From: JANQEU01 sp965228045
Lineage (GTDB): Bacteria > Bacteroidota > Bacteroidia > Cytophagales > Cyclobacteriaceae
Length of the DNA: 64,000 bases
Direction of reading: 5' to 3'
Assembly: GCA_965228045.1 (NCBI GenBank)
Contig: OZ245789.1
Span: 3,286,001 to 3,350,000, forward strand
The translations under genes were made by a program, and so were the position numbers. Below the pieces are notes generated by a model, which was given only the letters and a program-made list of their open reading frames with translations, was not told where the DNA came from and did not search any database. Shown here piece by piece: positions 25,341-34,183 of this stretch (the first letter of the stretch is position 1; each line of letters starts with the position of its first letter).

Positions 25341-26185
25341 CTGTGATTTATGAATTTCTGTGTTTGATGACCCAGCCCGTCAATTTCCAATTCCACCTTA
25401 TCCCCTACTTTCAGGTAGGTCGGGGGCTTCATGCCCAATCCCACACCTGGTGGTGTACCTGTACTGATAAGATCGCCTGCTTCAAGCGTCATGTATTGAG
25501 AAATATACCAAACGATATGCCCGGGATTAAATACCATCGTCTTAGTATTTCCATTCTGTCTCAGGGCCCCATTCACCGACAATTTCATATTTAGGTTCAG
25601 CACATCATCGATCTCATCCCTGGTCACCAGGTAGGGGCCAACCGGACTAAACCCGGGACAAGACTTCCCTTTTACCCATTGGCCACCTCTTTCGATCTGA
25701 AAGGTTCTTTCCGAAATATCGTGGACCAGACAATAACCCGCAATGGCATCTTCTGCCGCATCTTCGTCTTCAAGATAGGTTATGTCCCTGCCAAGCACGA
25801 TTCCCAGCTCAACCTCCCAATCTGTTTTTTCACTGTTTTTTGGAATTTCAACGTCATCATTTGGACCGGAAAGAGTATTGGTAGCTTTCATGAAAAGAAC
25901 GGGTTCCTTGGGTACATCCATGCCCGATTCCGCCGCATGATCCGAGTAGTTGAGTCCCACACACATGATCATTCCAGGCCTCGCGATCGGGCTTCCCAGT
26001 CGAATATTGTTCTCAATTTTCGGAAGTGAACCCTCCCTGACAATTTCATTCAATCTCCCTAGTCCACCGGATTGAAAAAATGCCCGGTCCCAATCTTTAA
26101 AGTGTTCCGAACAATCATACCTAATCCCGTTGATCTCAACACCGGGCTTTTCACTTCCTTTAGATCCGTATCTTAATAATTTCAT
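25337..26185 (-). CDS. fumarylacetoacetate hydrolase family protein, candidate 2,4-diketo-3-deoxy-fuconate hydrolase
   Basis: 282-residue FAH-fold enzyme. Motifs: KIICVGLNY-like MIMCVGLNYSDHAAES near 75-90, PVLFMKATNTLSGPNDDVEIP near 95-115, the metal ligands in DWEVELGIVLG near 122-132 and the following YCLVHDISER, and ISTGTPPGVGLGMKPP near 240-256. These proteins cleave C-C bonds in 2,4-diketo acids, here possibly giving pyruvate and lactate. It is the first gene of a two-gene operon with the overlapping SDR. Substrate is inferred from the UxaA/lactonase/transporter module 8 kb away. Confidence 0.87.
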   Translation of the reverse strand: MKLLRYGSKGSEKPGVEINGIRYDCSEHFKDWDRAFFQSGGLGRLNEIVREGSLPKIENNIRLGSPIARPGMIMCVGLNYSDHAAESGMDVPKEPVLFMKATNTLSGPNDDVEIPKNSEKTDWEVELGIVLGRDITYLEDEDAAEDAIAGYCLVHDISERTFQIERGGQWVKGKSCPGFSPVGPYLVTRDEIDDVLNLNMKLSVNGALRQNGNTKTMVFNPGHIVWYISQYMTLEAGDLISTGTPPGVGLGMKPPTYLKVGDKVELEIDGLGHQTQKFINHR

Positions 26186-26189
26186 ATTT

Positions 26190-26543
26190 CTAATTCATCA
26201 AAGTCAAAACTCTTTCCACCTCAGGACTGATAAGTACATTATTACCATCTACCACCACCACAGGGTAGTCTATCCTACCCGTGATGCCTGCCCTGTTTAC
26301 TACGTCCAACATTTCTCTTGTGAGAGGATCGCTGAATTCAACATCATTGAACTTATAGTCAATGTCCCTTTTATCCAATTCAGCTTTAAAATCGACACAA
26401 TGCGAACAATTGTTACTGCCGTAAATTACAATTCTTGGTTCTGACTCAGAAGAAACCTTGGTGTTTTGTGTCTTACTTTCAGAACATCCGGCAGTTATCA
26501 GCAAAGCCAGTGCATACCACACATAAAAGTATTTGAACTTCAT
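26190..26543 (-). CDS. glutaredoxin-domain lipoprotein
   Basis: 117 residues starting at ATG 26543, which gives a proper lipoprotein signal (ALALLITAGC, Cys near 20); an upstream extension in the same frame lacks any signal character. The mature part is a glutaredoxin-like domain: IVIYGSNNCSHCVDFKAEL with the active-site CSHC, then ITGRIDYPVVVVDGNNVL containing the cis-Pro region. It would act as a membrane-anchored thiol-disulfide protein outside the cytoplasm, unusual for the usually cytosolic glutaredoxin fold. It lies 4 bp upstream of the FAH gene on the same strand. Confidence 0.78.
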   Translation of the reverse strand: MKFKYFYVWYALALLITAGCSESKTQNTKVSSESEPRIVIYGSNNCSHCVDFKAELDKRDIDYKFNDVEFSDPLTREMLDVVNRAGITGRIDYPVVVVDGNNVLISPEVERVLTLMN

Positions 26544-26628
26544 ATTTTCTTCGTTCGTAAAAATTGCATTAAATATATCACAATCATTTTGGGAGGTAAT
26601 AAAAAACGTTAAAACCCTCAAAAATCCG

Positions 26629-26659
26629 TTGGGTCACGATCAATTGTGGTATAATTTTG
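26629..26659 (+). promoter_or_regulatory. promoter of batB, TTG-N20-TAATTTTG
   Basis: TTG at 26629-26631 and TAATTTTG at 26652-26659 have the ideal Bacteroidota -33/-7 spacing (20 nt). The expected start point falls at or beside the ATG at 26666, so the mRNA would be nearly leaderless. Confidence 0.65.
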
Positions 26660-26665
26660 AAATTC

Positions 26666-27634
26666 ATGAATTGGGTCAACTCATTAGGAAGTTTTGAATG
26701 GATTGCGATACTGGTCTTCCTGGTCGCATACGCCTTGTACGCATTTAGAGTCATCCGGATCTCGAATGCATTGCGAACACCTTTTTATTCCATTTTTTGG
26801 AAGCTGGCTCTAAGATTTTCTTACTTTCTTCTTTTCATAGTTGCTCTTCTGGGACCTTCCTTTGGTGAAAGTACGCGTGAAATAAAGTCCGTAGGCAAGG
26901 ACATATTTATTTGCATCGATCTTTCGGAATCAATGAACGCCTTCGATGTGCAGCCCACCCGGCTTGAACGGGTAAAATTCGAATTAAGAAACATCATAGA
27001 GTCATTCAATTCAGACAGAAAAGGTCTTATTATGTTTAGCAATGAGGCATTTCTGCAATGCCCCCTTACCTACGACAATAACGCACTCGACCTGTTTATC
27101 CAAACTCTGAATACTTCATTGGTCCCAAATTCCGGGACTGACTTTGGTCCACCGCTTGAGATGGCGCTGGAAAAACTGGAGGCCGAAAATTCTTCCGGAA
27201 ATCAGCAAAAATCAAAGATCATCGTTTTGATCAGCGATGGTGAGGACTTTGGCGATGATACGGAAGCTGTCTCCGAGAAAATAGAATCCAGTGGAATCAA
27301 ACTCTTTGCTCTCGGTGTAGGCACGGACAAAGGCAGCAGGATCCAGACAGGAAGAGGTTACAAAAGAGACAATAATGGAAATGAGGTCATTACACAGCTT
27401 AATTCCAGCTCTCTCAAAAAATTAGCCTCCGACACAGGTGGTAAGTATTTTGAGATCAATTCGAGCGTTAATGATGTCAATCGATTGATCAACACCATCA
27501 ATCTGATTGAAGGAGAATTGAGAGACACGAAACAAGTCGATGCCAAGTCCAATAAATATTTCTATTTTCTGGCTCTGGCATTTATTTTGATGCTCATCGA
27601 TACTACAGTAAGCGTAAAAGTGCTTAGGATATGA
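26666..27634 (+). CDS. batB: VWA domain membrane protein (BatA/BatB type)
   Basis: 322 residues. Two N-terminal membrane segments (about 8-28 and 43-63), a periplasmic/cytoplasmic von Willebrand A domain (about 80-270) with an intact MIDAS DLSESM and the later LISDGEDFGDD, and a C-terminal membrane helix (about 300-318). Such proteins form the Bat aerotolerance/oxidative-stress cluster with BatC-type TPR proteins; here only batB and batC are present side by side. ATG at 26666 is chosen over an in-frame TTG at 26657 because the TTG lies inside the promoter -7 box. Overlaps batC by 4 bp. Confidence 0.88.
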   Translation: MNWVNSLGSFEWIAILVFLVAYALYAFRVIRISNALRTPFYSIFWKLALRFSYFLLFIVALLGPSFGESTREIKSVGKDIFICIDLSESMNAFDVQPTRLERVKFELRNIIESFNSDRKGLIMFSNEAFLQCPLTYDNNALDLFIQTLNTSLVPNSGTDFGPPLEMALEKLEAENSSGNQQKSKIIVLISDGEDFGDDTEAVSEKIESSGIKLFALGVGTDKGSRIQTGRGYKRDNNGNEVITQLNSSSLKKLASDTGGKYFEINSSVNDVNRLINTINLIEGELRDTKQVDAKSNKYFYFLALAFILMLIDTTVSVKVLRI

Positions 27635-28458
27635 TTAGACTATTGATACTTGTGGCTGTAATGGCATTACCGGACCCCACGGAAATTGCCACCATTAATA
27701 AACTTAAAAAAAGCGCTAAAGAGGCTTACGTCAGCGAAAATTATGGCACTGCCATTAATAATTACCGCTATCTGATTGACAGCCTGGACGTAGATGAAGA
27801 TGAGATCTTTCTTAACCTTGGCCACGCATATTACAAGCAAAATGACACTACTAACGCCAAGAATTTTTATGCGCGCGCCACAATGTCATCCAAACCGGAG
27901 ATTAAGTCCATTGCGTATCAACAATTAGGCGTAATGGCCAAATCTCCTCAAACGCTTCCGCAATCCTTACAATACCTAAAATCAGCCATCAAGGCCGATC
28001 CAACTAATAATGACGCCCGATATGACTACGAACTGGTCAAAAAGCTCTTGAAAGAACAGGAAAAACAAAAGCAAGATCAGGAACAGGATCAACAGCAGGA
28101 AAACGAAGATCAGGAACAGCAGGATCAAAAGGATCAGCAGCAGCAAAATCAGGATCAGCAGGAGAATGATCAGGAAGGTGAGCAAAATGAACAGCAGGCG
28201 CAGGAGCAAGAGCAGGGTGAAAACGAACAGGATCCTGAAAAACAAGAACAGCAACAGGAGCAGGAAGGCGAACAGCAAGACGAGAATTCGGAAGAGAACC
28301 AGGAGATGAGCACCAAGGAAAAGCTGGAGCAGATGAACATTTCAGAAGAGAAAGCACGAATGATACTGGAGGCCATGAGAAATTCAGAGATCCAGTACCT
28401 GCAACAACAAAAACGTAAGGCTACCGAGCGCCCAAAAAGCGGCAAACCTGATTGGTAG
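27631..28458 (+). CDS. batC: TPR protein of Bat cluster (BatC-like) with Gln/Glu-rich region
   Basis: 275 residues. A short N-terminal hydrophobic segment, two to three TPR-like helix pairs (about 20-130: SENYGTAINNYRYLIDS, EIFLNLGHAYYKQNDTTNAKNFYARA, SLQYLKSAIKADPTNNDARYDYEL), then about 90 residues of almost pure Gln, Glu, Asp and Lys, and a C-terminal amphipathic helix (EKARMILEAMRNSEIQYLQQQ) usual for the family. It overlaps batB, so they are co-expressed and probably form a membrane-associated complex. The Q/E-rich DNA (28060-28310) is repetitive and makes misleading open frames on the other strand. Confidence 0.87.
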   Translation: MIRLLILVAVMALPDPTEIATINKLKKSAKEAYVSENYGTAINNYRYLIDSLDVDEDEIFLNLGHAYYKQNDTTNAKNFYARATMSSKPEIKSIAYQQLGVMAKSPQTLPQSLQYLKSAIKADPTNNDARYDYELVKKLLKEQEKQKQDQEQDQQQENEDQEQQDQKDQQQQNQDQQENDQEGEQNEQQAQEQEQGENEQDPEKQEQQQEQEGEQQDENSEENQEMSTKEKLEQMNISEEKARMILEAMRNSEIQYLQQQKRKATERPKSGKPDW

Positions 28459-28505
28459 AACTCATAATTGTTGACTTTCCTGTTAATGGTGGATCATTTC
28501 TCCAC

Positions 28506-28513
28506 TAGTTTTG
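28506..28513 (+). promoter_or_regulatory. -7 box before thiolase gene
   Basis: TAGTTTTG matches TAnnTTTG, 40 nt before the thiolase ATG. No convincing -33 element. Confidence 0.4.
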
Positions 28514-28552
28514 TTGCATTGACATACAACCCGGAATTGATCAATTGAATTT

Positions 28553-29731
28553 ATGGAAGACGTTTACATTGTATCCGCAGTAAGAACGCCAATAGGTAGT
28601 TTCGGCGGGAGTCTCGCCGCTTTTACAGCCACTCAGCTTGGCACTTTATCAATAAAAGGGGCATTGGAAAAAGCAAATGTACCGGCAGATGAAATCCAGG
28701 AAGTCTACTTTGGCAATGTGATAAGTGCAGGTTTAGGACAAGCCCCTGCACGTCAGGCAGCACTGGGTGCAGGTATAGGTCAAAATGTACCTTGCACCAC
28801 AGTCAATAAAGTGTGTGCCTCAGGAATGAAATCAGTGATGCTGGGTGCTCAGAGCATCATGCTAGGCATTAATGACGTGGTGATGACGGGCGGCATGGAA
28901 AGCATGTCAAATGTCCCCTATTATGTCCCAAAAGCCCGTTTTGGTTATAAGTATGGCCATGGCCAGATGATCGATGGATTGATGCATGACGGACTTTGGG
29001 AGGCATATAATGAGTTCCCGATGGGAAGCTGTGCCGACAACACTGCCAAAGAAATGAATATTTCACGCGAAGCGCAGGACGAGTACGCGATCAATTCATA
29101 CAAGAGGGTAGCAAAAAGTACGGAAGAAGGAAAATTCAAAAATGAGATCATACCGGTTGAGATTCCCCAGAGAAAGGGTGACCCGATAATGATGACAGAA
29201 GATGAAGAATTCAGGAATGTGAAATTTGATAAGATCCCCTCCCTCCGACCTGTCTTTAATAAGGATGGTACTGTGACCGCTGCAAATGCCAGCACGATCA
29301 ATGATGGCGCTTCCGCGATTTTGCTCGTGAGTGCCAAGAAATTAAAAGAACTGGGATTGAAACCACTGGCTAAGATCCGGGGTTTTGGAGATGCTGCACA
29401 GGACCCATTATGGTTCACGACCTCACCTGCCCTGGCCATCCCAAAAGCCTTGAAGCACGCCGGATTAGACCAAAAAGATGTTGATTTTTTTGAAATAAAC
29501 GAAGCTTTCTCAGCAGTCGCACTCGCCAACAACAAACTACTGGAATTGGATGTCGAAAAAGTAAATGTCTTTGGTGGTGCCGTGGCCATGGGACACCCAC
29601 TCGGAGCTTCCGGGGCCAGGATCATTACCACCCTGAATTCCATACTTCACGATAAAAATGCTGCTATCGGTGTAGCTGGTATCTGCAATGGCGGTGGTGG
29701 TGCTTCGGCGATTGTGATAGAAAAAGTTTGA
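28553..29731 (+). CDS. acetyl-CoA C-acyltransferase (thiolase)
   Basis: 392 residues, normal for bacterial thiolases. The nucleophile Cys is in NKVCASGMKSVMLGAQSI near residue 88, the His in GHPLGASGARI near 348, and the second Cys in GICNGGGGASA near 378. NEAFSAVALANN near 315-326 is also conserved. It either condenses two acetyl-CoA or cleaves 3-ketoacyl-CoA in beta-oxidation; the sequence resembles the biosynthetic AtoB type as much as the degradative one. It is a single gene with its own -7 box. A link to the dienoyl-CoA reductase-like gene at 9113 is possible. Confidence 0.93.
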   Translation: MEDVYIVSAVRTPIGSFGGSLAAFTATQLGTLSIKGALEKANVPADEIQEVYFGNVISAGLGQAPARQAALGAGIGQNVPCTTVNKVCASGMKSVMLGAQSIMLGINDVVMTGGMESMSNVPYYVPKARFGYKYGHGQMIDGLMHDGLWEAYNEFPMGSCADNTAKEMNISREAQDEYAINSYKRVAKSTEEGKFKNEIIPVEIPQRKGDPIMMTEDEEFRNVKFDKIPSLRPVFNKDGTVTAANASTINDGASAILLVSAKKLKELGLKPLAKIRGFGDAAQDPLWFTTSPALAIPKALKHAGLDQKDVDFFEINEAFSAVALANNKLLELDVEKVNVFGGAVAMGHPLGASGARIITTLNSILHDKNAAIGVAGICNGGGGASAIVIEKV

Positions 29732-29777
29732 TCAATTGAATAATGAATGTTCTGCTTCGTTAAGAAAAAGACATCAT

Positions 29778-31094
29778 ATGCGTAGCTTACTAACTTTAAT
29801 TACGGTTTTTGCATTTTTACTCGCTAAGGGTCAATCGGTAGTAAACACCTATTACGATGATTACCAAACCAAAATTCAGGAATCTTATGAAGTAATTGAA
29901 AAAGACACACTAATACTTCATGGTTTTTACAAGAAGTTTGATCAGCAGGGTAATCTGTTAATTTCCGGGAATTATGAGGAAGGTGTAAAATCCGGACTCT
30001 TTACAAATTATTATCCGGATGGGGTAGTTCAAAGGACCACAAAATATGAAAATGGCTTGCGCCAGGGTGTCACCACCGTCTATACAGCTGATGGGGACGT
30101 ACTGCAGGAGGCTACATTCAAGGATGATACACTGACCGGAGAAATTAAATTATACCATGAAAATGGTGAACTCAAAGGCTCTACGGAATTCAAAAATGGC
30201 TTGCCGGAAGGTCTCGTAGTCAGGTACTATCCTTCAGGAAACAAAGAAGAGGAAATGACTTATGTGGATGGCAAACCTAATGGAATGTCATACCAGTATT
30301 ACGAAACTGGGGCGCTCAAACTCGAGGCGGAGTATAAAGACGGCAAACTCAACGGTGCTTACAAGACATATTATCAAAGCGGGAAGCTGGAAATGGAAGT
30401 GTATAACCTCCAGGGTTTACGGTCCGGTTATATCAAAAAATACTTCGAAAACGGCCAACTGGCTTCCGTAGGAAATTACCAGAATGGAGCTCTCCAGGGA
30501 GAATTTGACAACTTCTACCCTTCCGGACAAATCCGATCCGATTTGCTATACCTAGATGGAAAACTCACGGGCGAAAATCTGGAATATCACGAAAACGGAA
30601 AGATCAGTAAACGTATGGAGTACACCAGGCCCGGACTGGATGCTACCATCCGGGAATACAATGAAAAGGAGAATCTGATTGCCGAAAAGCAACTAATCAA
30701 TGAATTGCCAGCAGGCAAATGGACCTACTATGACAATCGGGGCCGGGTCCAGATCATTGAACATTACCAAACAGGAAAGCTTCATGGCGAGCGACTGGTG
30801 TATGACCGCAAGGAAAAAATCCGGGAAGAATTCTACAAAATGGGCATGAAATATGGTCGGTGGATTGCCTGGTACAATAACGGGGAATTTAAAGAGATTT
30901 CCACCTATGAACGAAATCTACTTGACGGACCATTTTCACGTTTCTATGAAAATGGAAAATTAGAGTACGAAGGCAACTACAGCAATAATCGTCGTACCGG
31001 GGACTGGATTTATTACAATCAGGAAGGGGAACAAATATTAATCGAAACTTACGAACAGGGAACAATCGTCGAAAAGCAGGAACTCAAGCCCTAA
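29778..31094 (+). CDS. secreted MORN/YwqK-type repeat protein
   Basis: 438 residues from the ATG at 29778, which begins a Sec signal peptide (LLTLITVFAFLLAKGQS). The mature protein is built of about 15 repeats of roughly 23 residues with the pattern Y-x-x-G-x-L-x-x-E-x-x-Y-x-x-G-x-x-x-G, as in MORN or YwqK-type proteins (ENGELKGSTEFKNGLPEG, ETGALKLEAEYKDGKLNG, ENGKISKRMEYTRPG). An extended beta structure exposed outside the inner membrane is likely. The 'antitoxin' label often given to such proteins is not supported here: there is no toxin gene beside it. Confidence 0.85.
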   Translation: MRSLLTLITVFAFLLAKGQSVVNTYYDDYQTKIQESYEVIEKDTLILHGFYKKFDQQGNLLISGNYEEGVKSGLFTNYYPDGVVQRTTKYENGLRQGVTTVYTADGDVLQEATFKDDTLTGEIKLYHENGELKGSTEFKNGLPEGLVVRYYPSGNKEEEMTYVDGKPNGMSYQYYETGALKLEAEYKDGKLNGAYKTYYQSGKLEMEVYNLQGLRSGYIKKYFENGQLASVGNYQNGALQGEFDNFYPSGQIRSDLLYLDGKLTGENLEYHENGKISKRMEYTRPGLDATIREYNEKENLIAEKQLINELPAGKWTYYDNRGRVQIIEHYQTGKLHGERLVYDRKEKIREEFYKMGMKYGRWIAWYNNGEFKEISTYERNLLDGPFSRFYENGKLEYEGNYSNNRRTGDWIYYNQEGEQILIETYEQGTIVEKQELKP

Positions 31095-31123
31095 TTCGGA
31101 CCTATCCGAAAAGACTAAAACCT

Positions 31124-31131
31124 TATCTTTG
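31124..31131 (+). promoter_or_regulatory. -7 box of purC promoter
   Basis: TATCTTTG matches TAnnTTTG. The expected transcription start is at or next to the ATG at 31138, so purC mRNA is probably leaderless. Confidence 0.5.
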
Positions 31132-31137
31132 CCAGCC

Positions 31138-32082
31138 ATGACTGAAGGAATTAAATCCACTGATTTCCAGCTTCCAAATCAAACAGGAAAGTATGTTGGT
31201 AAGGTAAGAGATGTATATCATTTTGAGGATAAACTGGTGGTGGTCGCTTCAGATAGAATTTCAGCATTTGATGTGGTGCTGCCTCATCCTATTCCTTACA
31301 AAGGACAGGTCCTCAACCAAATTGCGGCCAAGTTTTTGGCTGCTACTAAAGACATTGTACCCAATTGGGTACTTGATGTACCTGATCCAAATGTGACCAT
31401 CGGATTAAAATGCGAACCCCTAAAAGTAGAGATGGTCATCAGAGGTTATCTGGCTGGTCATGCAGCACGGGAATATGCAGTGGGAAAAAGAACCCTTTGT
31501 GGAGTCCGATTGCCAGACGGACTTACGGAAAACGATAAACTACCGGAGCCTATCATTACTCCCACTACTAAGGCGGACGAAGGGCATGATGAGGACATTT
31601 CAAGAGAGGAAATTCTTGCCAAAGGATTAGTCAGCGAAACGGACTATGTTCGACTGGAAGATTATACACGTAGATTGTTTGATCGTGGTACGGAAATGGC
31701 CCGTGAACAGGGACTCATTCTGGTTGATACCAAATATGAGTTTGGAAAAATAGGAGACAATATCTATCTGATTGACGAGATACATACCCCGGACTCTTCC
31801 AGATATTTTTATCTTGATACCTATGAAGAACTACAATCAAAAGGCGAATCTCAAAAGCAGTTATCCAAGGAATTTGTGAGAAGGTGGTTGATCCAAAATG
31901 GGTTTCAGGGCAAAGATGGTCAGGTAGTTCCTCCCATGAGCGAAGATTTTATTCAAAGCATTTCTGAGAGATATATTGAACTTTTTGAGAAAATTACGGG
32001 TGATACATTCCGGAAGTCTGATCAGGAAAATGTTTTAAATAGAATTGAAAAAAATATATTGCAGGCACTTTCTAAAAATTAA
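31138..32082 (+). CDS. purC: phosphoribosylaminoimidazole-succinocarboxamide synthase
   Basis: SAICAR synthase: joins CAIR and aspartate with ATP in purine synthesis. 314 residues, the longer form common in Bacteroidota. Visible: GKYVGKVRDVYHFEDKLVVVASDRISAFDVVLP at about 18-50, EMVIRGYLAGHA near 105, the insertion PTTKADEGHDEDISREE near 146-162 and LVDTKYEFGKI near 202-212. ATG at 31138 is preferred over an upstream in-frame TTG that lies in the promoter. It is followed 2 bp later by a STAS gene and then rnz. Works with purL in the same pathway. Confidence 0.96.
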   Translation: MTEGIKSTDFQLPNQTGKYVGKVRDVYHFEDKLVVVASDRISAFDVVLPHPIPYKGQVLNQIAAKFLAATKDIVPNWVLDVPDPNVTIGLKCEPLKVEMVIRGYLAGHAAREYAVGKRTLCGVRLPDGLTENDKLPEPIITPTTKADEGHDEDISREEILAKGLVSETDYVRLEDYTRRLFDRGTEMAREQGLILVDTKYEFGKIGDNIYLIDEIHTPDSSRYFYLDTYEELQSKGESQKQLSKEFVRRWLIQNGFQGKDGQVVPPMSEDFIQSISERYIELFEKITGDTFRKSDQENVLNRIEKNILQALSKN

Positions 32083-32084
32083 TC

Positions 32085-32465
32085 ATGAAATACACAGCAG
32101 ATAAGCAGGAGAAATACGTAATAATCCAACTTAACGAAGAAAAACTGGACACCTCGGTTGCCCCGGAATTAAAATCCGAGTTTGTCACCTTACAGGCAGA
32201 GGGCTTTAACCATGTCATCATCAACCTGTCTGACGTCAAGTATTCCGACTCTTCAGGACTTAGTGCGCTCTTAGTTGGCAATAGACTGTTCGGCGAAAAC
32301 GGATCATTTATACTGTGTCACATTCAGGAGCACGTAATGAAACTCATCTCAATAAGCCAACTGGACAAAGTACTGGAAATTCTTCCCACCCAGGAGGAGG
32401 CAGTCGATGCGGTATTCATGAATGACATCGAGAATAATCTGAAGGAGGGCGGGGACGAAGGATAA
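32085..32465 (+). CDS. STAS domain protein (anti-sigma-factor antagonist-like)
   Basis: 126 residues. Typical STAS fold: VIIQLNEEKLDTSVAPELKSEFVTL, then HVIINLSDVKYSDSSGLSALLVGNRLF with the phosphorylatable Ser in the DSSGL loop (about 59-63), and ILCHIQEHVMKLISISQLDKVLEI. A short acidic C-terminal tail follows. In many Bacteroidota a STAS gene lies directly before rnz, as here (0 bp gap), without an adjacent anti-sigma kinase. Its partner is therefore unknown. Co-transcribed with purC and rnz. Confidence 0.88.
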   Translation: MKYTADKQEKYVIIQLNEEKLDTSVAPELKSEFVTLQAEGFNHVIINLSDVKYSDSSGLSALLVGNRLFGENGSFILCHIQEHVMKLISISQLDKVLEILPTQEEAVDAVFMNDIENNLKEGGDEG

Positions 32466-33389
32466 TTGTCGATATCCATCAAAATACTTGGCTCCAATTC
32501 AGCCTCCTTTGCTCATAATCGGCATCACACCTCTCAGATTCTGCAGGTCCAGAGTGACTTATTCATGATCGATTGTGGTGAAGGCACACAGCTTCAGTGT
32601 AAACGATATAATGTCAAACTCTCCCGCATAGACCACATCCTGATCAGTCATCTTCATGGTGATCATTATTATGGTCTGATTGGTCTGCTGTCTACCATGC
32701 ACCTCTATGGTCGAAAGAAGGAGCTTCATCTTATAGGTCCTCCGGGTCTGATGGAGATCATTACCCTGCAACTTCGGCACTCTGAAACAGCGCTTAATTT
32801 TCGAATCGTAATGAATGAGTGGATTCCGGGAGAATCCAGTCAGGTTTTTGAAAATTCAAGGATCACCATCACTACGATCCCACTTGATCACAGGGTGCCG
32901 TGCAGTGGATACCTGTTCAGGGAGAAACCAAAGAAACGCAGAATCAACAAAGCGGTGGTCATGGAAAAACTTACTCCGGTAGACGTCAATAAGCTGAAAT
33001 CCGGAGAAGATGTCTCAGATGAAGACGGTAATGTTAAGTACGTAAATTCAGAGGCTACACTCCCACCCCTCAAACAATTCACCTATGCATATTGCTCCGA
33101 TACCCGCCTAAAGCGTGATATCATCGATACCATTTCAGGTGCTGACATTTTGTATCACGAGGCTACCTTTATGGAAGAAATGAGAGAAAGAGCCCACAAC
33201 ACCTACCATACCACAGCCAAAGAAGCTGCTGAAATGGCTCGGCAAGCTGGTTGTAAGATGTTACTGATTGGGCATTTCTCAACCCGATATAAAAACCTTG
33301 ATCCTGTTTTGGAAGAGGCAAGAGGAGTTTTCAAAAACACCTACCTTGCCATCGAAGGCCAGATTTTCACTCCAGTCAGAACAAAATAA
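32466..33389 (+). CDS. rnz: ribonuclease Z
   Basis: Metallo-beta-lactamase-fold endonuclease that trims tRNA 3' trailers. 307 residues, the short bacterial form. Visible: IDCGEGTQLQCKRYNVKLSRIDHILISHLHGDHYYGLIGL with the zinc motif HLHGDH near 62-67, PLDHRVPCSGY near 140-150, AYCSDTR and LYHEATF in the C-terminal part, and LLIGHFSTRY near 277-286. The long insertion KKRRINKAVVMEKLTPVDVN forms the flexible arm region. Start is TTG at 32466, immediately after the STAS stop. It would process the tRNA-Arg and tRNA-Cys transcripts described here. Confidence 0.94.
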   Translation: MSISIKILGSNSASFAHNRHHTSQILQVQSDLFMIDCGEGTQLQCKRYNVKLSRIDHILISHLHGDHYYGLIGLLSTMHLYGRKKELHLIGPPGLMEIITLQLRHSETALNFRIVMNEWIPGESSQVFENSRITITTIPLDHRVPCSGYLFREKPKKRRINKAVVMEKLTPVDVNKLKSGEDVSDEDGNVKYVNSEATLPPLKQFTYAYCSDTRLKRDIIDTISGADILYHEATFMEEMRERAHNTYHTTAKEAAEMARQAGCKMLLIGHFSTRYKNLDPVLEEARGVFKNTYLAIEGQIFTPVRTK

Positions 33390-34183
33390 TGGAAGAGAAG
33401 AAAAGAAATAATCTCTTTCTGATCCTTGCAGGCATTTTCCTTACAAATGCAATCCTGGCTGAGATGATTGGTGTAAAGATCTTTTCAGCCGAAAAGACCT
33501 TCGGAATGGAGCCTGCATCCCTTAAACTTTTTGGAGACTTCGTTCTGAACTTTGACCTTACTGCTGGCGCGGTCATCTGGCCAGTTGTTTTTCTATCCAC
33601 TGATATAATCAATGAATACTTTGGTAGAAAAGGTGTCCGAAAAATAAGCTTCCTGGCCGCTGGATTCATTGCTTACGCTTTTCTGGTCATTTATGTCATA
33701 ACAAAACTCGCACCTGCTGACTTCTGGTTACAGGTGAATTCTACTGATCCTGTAGGAAACCCTTTCAACATCAACTTTGCTTTCTCTAAAATATTCACCC
33801 AGGGCCTTGGGATTATCGTCGGATCGTTGACAGCTTTCCTGTTGGGTCAGTTTCTGGATGTCTTTGTGTTTCAAAAACTGAGAAAATATACAGGATCCAA
33901 AATGATCTGGCTACGAGCTACGGGTTCCACGCTCGTCTCCCAATTCATCGACAGTTTCGTAGTTCTTGGGATCGCATTTTATATTCTGGCGCCGGAAGAG
34001 AGTAGATGGAGCCTGACCCAACTCGCCTCCGTCGGATCGATAAACTACATTTATAAGTTCTCAGTAGCTATTCTTCTGACTCCTCTTATTTACGTAGGAC
34101 ACTATTTCATAGACCAGTATCTGGGAAAAGAGTTGGCTGAGAAAATGACCAGAGAAGCGGCTGAATCCAGCCAAAAATTCTAA
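33389..34183 (+). CDS. queuosine precursor transporter (YhhQ/VUT family)
   Basis: 264-residue integral membrane protein with about six hydrophobic segments. FLSTDIINEYFGRKGVRKISFLAAGF (about 70-95) is the hallmark of the YhhQ/VUT family, which imports preQ0/preQ1 for queuosine in tRNA; later SLTAFLLGQFLDVFVFQKLRKYTG and GSTLVSQFIDSFVVLGIAF also fit. It starts 1 bp inside the rnz stop codon, so both are translated from the same transcript, and both serve tRNA maturation or modification. Confidence 0.9.
   Translation: MEEKKRNNLFLILAGIFLTNAILAEMIGVKIFSAEKTFGMEPASLKLFGDFVLNFDLTAGAVIWPVVFLSTDIINEYFGRKGVRKISFLAAGFIAYAFLVIYVITKLAPADFWLQVNSTDPVGNPFNINFAFSKIFTQGLGIIVGSLTAFLLGQFLDVFVFQKLRKYTGSKMIWLRATGSTLVSQFIDSFVVLGIAFYILAPEESRWSLTQLASVGSINYIYKFSVAILLTPLIYVGHYFIDQYLGKELAEKMTREAAESSQKF

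Noticed and set aside
27982..28278. Leu/Ile/Phe-rich frame opposite the batC Gln/Glu region
   Set aside because: Antisense of CAG/GAG-type repetitive codons; looks like a membrane protein only by composition.
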